A stretch of 40,770 bases of DNA from CAYOHP01 sp964403795 [NCBI: uncultured bacterium] (lineage in GTDB: Bacteria > Muiribacteriota > UBA6191 > CAZXTJ01), in NCBI GenBank assembly GCA_964403795.1, contig CAYOHP010000050.1, forward strand, positions 1 to 40,770. Direction: 5' to 3'. Positions 38,262-40,770 of this stretch are shown one piece after another. The notes under the pieces are model-generated. The model saw nothing but the letters and a program-made list of their open reading frames with translations. It was not told where the DNA came from and ran no database searches. How positions within the stretch are numbered: position 1 is the first letter of the stretch; each line of letters begins with the position of its first letter. A program made the position numbers and the translations under genes.

Positions 38262-39680
38262 TCATGAAGCCGAGCAGGTGGCCCCGCTGCGGGCCGCCTC
38301 GGGGTGGACCTTGGACCAGGCCCCGAAGCCGCCCCGGAGATCCATGGCTCCCCGGAAGCCCTGCTGCTCGAGGTAGCTGAGCGCGATCATCGAGCGGTAT
38401 CCCGACTGGCAGTGGAGCAGCAGGGGACGGTCGCGGGGGAGTTCGCCGAGCTTCTCCCGGAGGTCGGCCGCGGGGAGGTGGAAGCTGTCGGGGACCGACC
38501 CCTGGCTCCGCTCCGACTCGGTGCGCAGGTCGACGACCAGCGGGGACGGGGTGCCCGCGGCGCGGGCCGAGTCGAAGCCGGCCACGTCGAGGCGGGTGAC
38601 CGAACGCACCAGGTCGGGACGGTCGCGGATCGAGGCGGGGTCGGTGTCGAGGTAGCCCACCACCCGGTCGAAGCCGATCCTCCCGAGGCGGGTGGCAGCC
38701 TCCTCGTGCTTGCCGGGTTCGGCCACCACCACGATCGGACGCCGCGGATCGAGCATGCTCCCGGCCCAGGTGGCGAACTTGCCGGAGAGCCCCACGTTCC
38801 AGGAATCGACCAGGTGGGCGGCGGCCCAGGCCTCCGGTTCCCGGGTGTCGAGGATCTGGGCCCCGGCGTTGCCCAGGCGCAGCACCTCCTCGATGCCCAG
38901 GGGGCGCAGCGCGGTCGCCAGGGCGTCCTCGAGGGTCGAGCGTTGCCGGCGGTTCAGGTCGGCGTCGTAGCCGAAGTAGGCGGGGGCCTTGGGCTGGCCG
39001 GCGGTCACCATGGTCCGGAATTCCGCCTCGCTCATGGGAGCCAGCGCGTAGTTGGTGCGGCGCTGCTCGCCCATGGTGGTGAAGGTCTCCTTGCCGAGGT
39101 TCTTCCCGCACATCGAGCCGGCCCCGTGGGCCGGGTAGACCAGGGTGGCATCGGGCAGCTCGAGCAGCTTGTCGTGGAGCGAGTGGTAGAGCCACCCGGC
39201 CAGCTCGTCGGCGGTGACCCCGATGGAGGCCAGGAGATCCGGTCGTCCCACGTCGCCCACGAAGAGGGTGTCGCCGGTCAGGACCGCGTGAGGGGTGTCG
39301 CCGTGTTCCCCGTCCCGGACCACGATCGAGATCCCCTCGGGGGTGTGCCCCGGGGTCTCCAGGATCGAGAGGGTCACCTTGCCGAGCCGGATCACGTCCC
39401 CGTCCCGGGCCGGGGTGAAGGGATACTCGGCTTCGGCCCGCGCTCCCAGGTGGATCCCGGCCCCGGTACGGGCGGCCAGCTCGAGGTGGCCGGCCACGAA
39501 GTCGGCGTGGAAGTGGGTGAGGAAGACGTGGCGGATGGAGAGTCCCTGGGAGGCGGCATCGTCCAGGTACTGCTGGATGTCGCGCTGGGGATCGACCACC
39601 GCGGCCGCGCCCGAGGAGGGGTCGCCGATGAGGTAGGAGGCGTGGGCCAGACAGCCCAGGTAGTACTGCTTCAGGATCAT
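38262..39680 (-). CDS. Metallo-beta-lactamase fold protein with two rhodanese domains
   Basis: A 472-residue protein of the persulfide dioxygenase-like/rhodanese fusion group, linked to sulfane sulfur metabolism. The metal site of the N-terminal domain is complete: THFHADFVAGH (His56, His58, Asp60), ETPGHTPEG (His112), TGDTLF (Asp137) and YPAHG (His185). A first rhodanese-like domain (about 265-360) has no Cys at its active loop (VVVAEPGKHEE), so it should not carry sulfur. The second (about 370-460) has Cys424 in LLLHCQSGYRS and looks active. ATG 39680 follows GGGGAAGGAACGCACG, a good ribosome binding site. It is read away from the FHA gene, from a TAGCAT hexamer near 39779. It probably oxidises or detoxifies a persulfide substrate. 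Confidence 0.9.
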   Translation of the reverse strand: MILKQYYLGCLAHASYLIGDPSSGAAAVVDPQRDIQQYLDDAASQGLSIRHVFLTHFHADFVAGHLELAARTGAGIHLGARAEAEYPFTPARDGDVIRLGKVTLSILETPGHTPEGISIVVRDGEHGDTPHAVLTGDTLFVGDVGRPDLLASIGVTADELAGWLYHSLHDKLLELPDATLVYPAHGAGSMCGKNLGKETFTTMGEQRRTNYALAPMSEAEFRTMVTAGQPKAPAYFGYDADLNRRQRSTLEDALATALRPLGIEEVLRLGNAGAQILDTREPEAWAAAHLVDSWNVGLSGKFATWAGSMLDPRRPIVVVAEPGKHEEAATRLGRIGFDRVVGYLDTDPASIRDRPDLVRSVTRLDVAGFDSARAAGTPSPLVVDLRTESERSQGSVPDSFHLPAADLREKLGELPRDRPLLLHCQSGYRSMIALSYLEQQGFRGAMDLRGGFGAWSKVHPEAARSGATCSAS

Positions 39681-39773
39681 CGTGCGTTCCTTCCCCTGGT
39701 TGGGGCCGATTCCGTCCGGGTCCGCGGTCCTCGGCCGCCGCCGAGCCCGCCGGCTGCCCGGTCGCGAGCCTCC

Positions 39774-39783
39774 ATGCTACGGT
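39774..39783. promoter_or_regulatory. Divergent -10 elements of the rhodanese and FHA genes
   Basis: On the minus strand TAGCAT (39779 down to 39774) and on the plus strand TACGGT (39778-39783) overlap by two bases, midway in the 167-base divergent gap. Each would give a leader of 60-95 bases with a ribosome binding site. The arrangement repeats the overlapping divergent hexamers at 10054-10060. The rest of this gap holds only GC-rich sequence with no clear feature. Confidence 0.3.
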
Positions 39784-39847
39784 ACCCCGGACCGGTGGTG
39801 GGCCTCGGCGAACGGGTCCCGGCACCGCGCCCGAGGAGGTCCCCGGC

Positions 39848-40770
39848 TTGGCCGAGCGCCTGGATGTCCTTCAGGACGGCGAAGTGATCCGCAGCGTCCC
39901 GCTGAAGGGCCAGACCCTGAGCATCGGTCGCCGGAGCTCGAACGACCTGGTCCTCGACGACCCCTCGGTCTCCAAGCACCACGCCCGGCTGGTCCGGAAG
40001 GGCGAGGGCTGGTCCATCGAGGACCTCGAGTCCACCAACGGGATCGTGATCGGGGGCGTCCGGGTCCGCGAGTCGCCGGTGGTGGTCGGCAAGGACGTGG
40101 GGATGGGGAAGTACGTCCTGCGCCTGGTGGTGGGCGGAGAGACCGTCCCGGGCGGCCAGGTCCCCCGGGGGGTCGACGCCGAGGCCTACCAGGACCTCCT
40201 GGCCCTGTTCCGGCTGAACGAGCGCTTCGCTTCGGTGATCAACACCGAGGAACTGCTCGACACCGTGATCGACAGCCTGATGGAGGCCTTCCGGGCCGAT
40301 CGCGGCTTCATCCTGCTGGGGACCGATCCCTACGCCGGCCTGGAGACCGCGGTCCGACGCGGGATCCCGACCACGGGGGCCGACGCCACTACCAGCCGGA
40401 CCTTCATCTCCAAGGCCCTCGAGACCGGCGAGCCGGTGCTGGCCACCGACCAGGCGATCTTCCCGGAGACGGTGGAGAAGTCGATCCATTCGGTCCTCTG
40501 CGCCCCCCTGCTCGATCGCGACGGGTCGGCCTTCGGGGTGGTCTACCTCGATTCGCAGATCGTGACCCGGATCTTCGGCGACCAGGACAAGGCGCTGCTC
40601 CGGGAGGCGTGCGCCCAGGTGGCGGCCGCTATCCGGCGGGAACAGGAACGCGAGCGGCTCCAGGCCGAGGTCTCCAAACGCCGCGTGCTGGCCCGGGAGG
40701 AGGCGCTCAGGGAGCACGACTTCCGGGACATCATCGGGCGCTCGGCAGCCATCCGCGATTGCCTGGCCCA
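39848..40770 (+). CDS. FHA-GAF regulator, 5' part of a sigma54-type activator (3' end outside window)
   Basis: The frame is open from TTG 39848 to the window end (307 codons). Residues 1-95 form an FHA domain, which binds phosphothreonine: SIGRRSSNDLVLDDPSVSKHHARL has the Gly-Arg, Ser and His residues, and ESTNG the Asn-Gly. Residues about 115-270 form a GAF domain (LFRLNERFASVINTEELLDTV, DRGFILL, SVLCAPLLDRDGSAFGVVYLD). A helix follows, and the last residues, FRDIIGRSAAIRDCLA, match the beginning of the sigma54-interaction AAA+ domain (usually IIGxSxxMxxV). The full gene is probably an enhancer-binding regulator of sigma54 promoters controlled by a Ser/Thr kinase. The TTG start is supported by GAGGAGG eight bases upstream. 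The next ATG is over 80 codons inside the FHA part. Confidence 0.85.
   Translation, partial: MAERLDVLQDGEVIRSVPLKGQTLSIGRRSSNDLVLDDPSVSKHHARLVRKGEGWSIEDLESTNGIVIGGVRVRESPVVVGKDVGMGKYVLRLVVGGETVPGGQVPRGVDAEAYQDLLALFRLNERFASVINTEELLDTVIDSLMEAFRADRGFILLGTDPYAGLETAVRRGIPTTGADATTSRTFISKALETGEPVLATDQAIFPETVEKSIHSVLCAPLLDRDGSAFGVVYLDSQIVTRIFGDQDKALLREACAQVAAAIRREQERERLQAEVSKRRVLAREEALREHDFRDIIGRSAAIRDCLA

Overview
The window is a very GC-rich chromosomal stretch (about 70% by eye). Genes are tightly packed, and no tRNA, rRNA, CRISPR array, transposase or phage gene could be seen. The gene content points to a Gram-negative-type bacterium with a respiratory chain: complex I subunits, secreted proteins, a lipoprotein, many TPR proteins and an FHA-GAF-sigma54 type regulator. 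Such a mix is common in Planctomycetota, Myxococcota and related high-GC phyla, but the sequence alone does not fix the phylum. No gap between genes exceeds 300 bases. The largest are about 212 (25864-26075), 205 (33757-33961) and 167 bases (39681-39847), and each holds promoter-like or hairpin elements.

Layout. (1) 1-4307: the end of a nuo operon (nuoL cut by the window edge, nuoM, nuoN), the proton-pumping membrane arm of NADH:quinone oxidoreductase. (2) 4388-14707: a chemosensory island. The left-going operon cheR-cheW-cheA-cheB encodes a CheR with a receiver-like N-terminus and TPR tail, and a CheA fused to a receiver. It diverges from a right-going operon of chemoreceptor, cheX, cheY, cheX. 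A second receptor gene faces that operon. No flagellar, pilus or GGDEF gene is present, so the output is unknown. The domain set recalls Wsp-like or 'alternative cellular function' systems. (3) 14800-16500: an exported TPR protein. (4) 16589-22228: a right-going set with a short third chemoreceptor, a membrane TPR protein, an unknown protein and an ABC-2 type ATPase/permease pair. (5) 22294-25863: a PEGA-like anchored protein, a secreted protein with a Gly/Thr-rich tail, a cytoplasmic TPR protein and a tiny His-rich lipoprotein. (6) 26076-33756: an SppA-like signal peptide peptidase, a Yip1-like membrane protein and a 1905-residue polytopic membrane protein. (7) 33962-38206: a secreted PGRP-type amidase, a secreted vWA protein and a two-domain PPK2. 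(8) 38262-40770: a metallo-beta-lactamase/double-rhodanese protein diverging from an FHA-GAF regulator cut by the window end at the start of its sigma54-type AAA+ domain.

How the parts fit. Receptors 1 and 2 share a rare tip sequence and arm length, so they probably feed the CheA here. CheA would phosphorylate its own receiver, CheB and the stand-alone CheY, and two CheX phosphatases flanking cheY could reset CheY. Receptor 3 has a canonical tip, arms about two heptads shorter and almost no external domain, and it heads the ABC transporter gene set. It may belong to another array or read the transporter.

Expression signals show two recurring themes. Genes inside operons are often coupled by TTGA, GTGA or ATGA stop/start overlaps with a good ribosome binding site. 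Several genes that begin transcripts have a -10-like hexamer ending only 7-10 bases before the start codon and no ribosome binding site, which suggests leaderless mRNAs.
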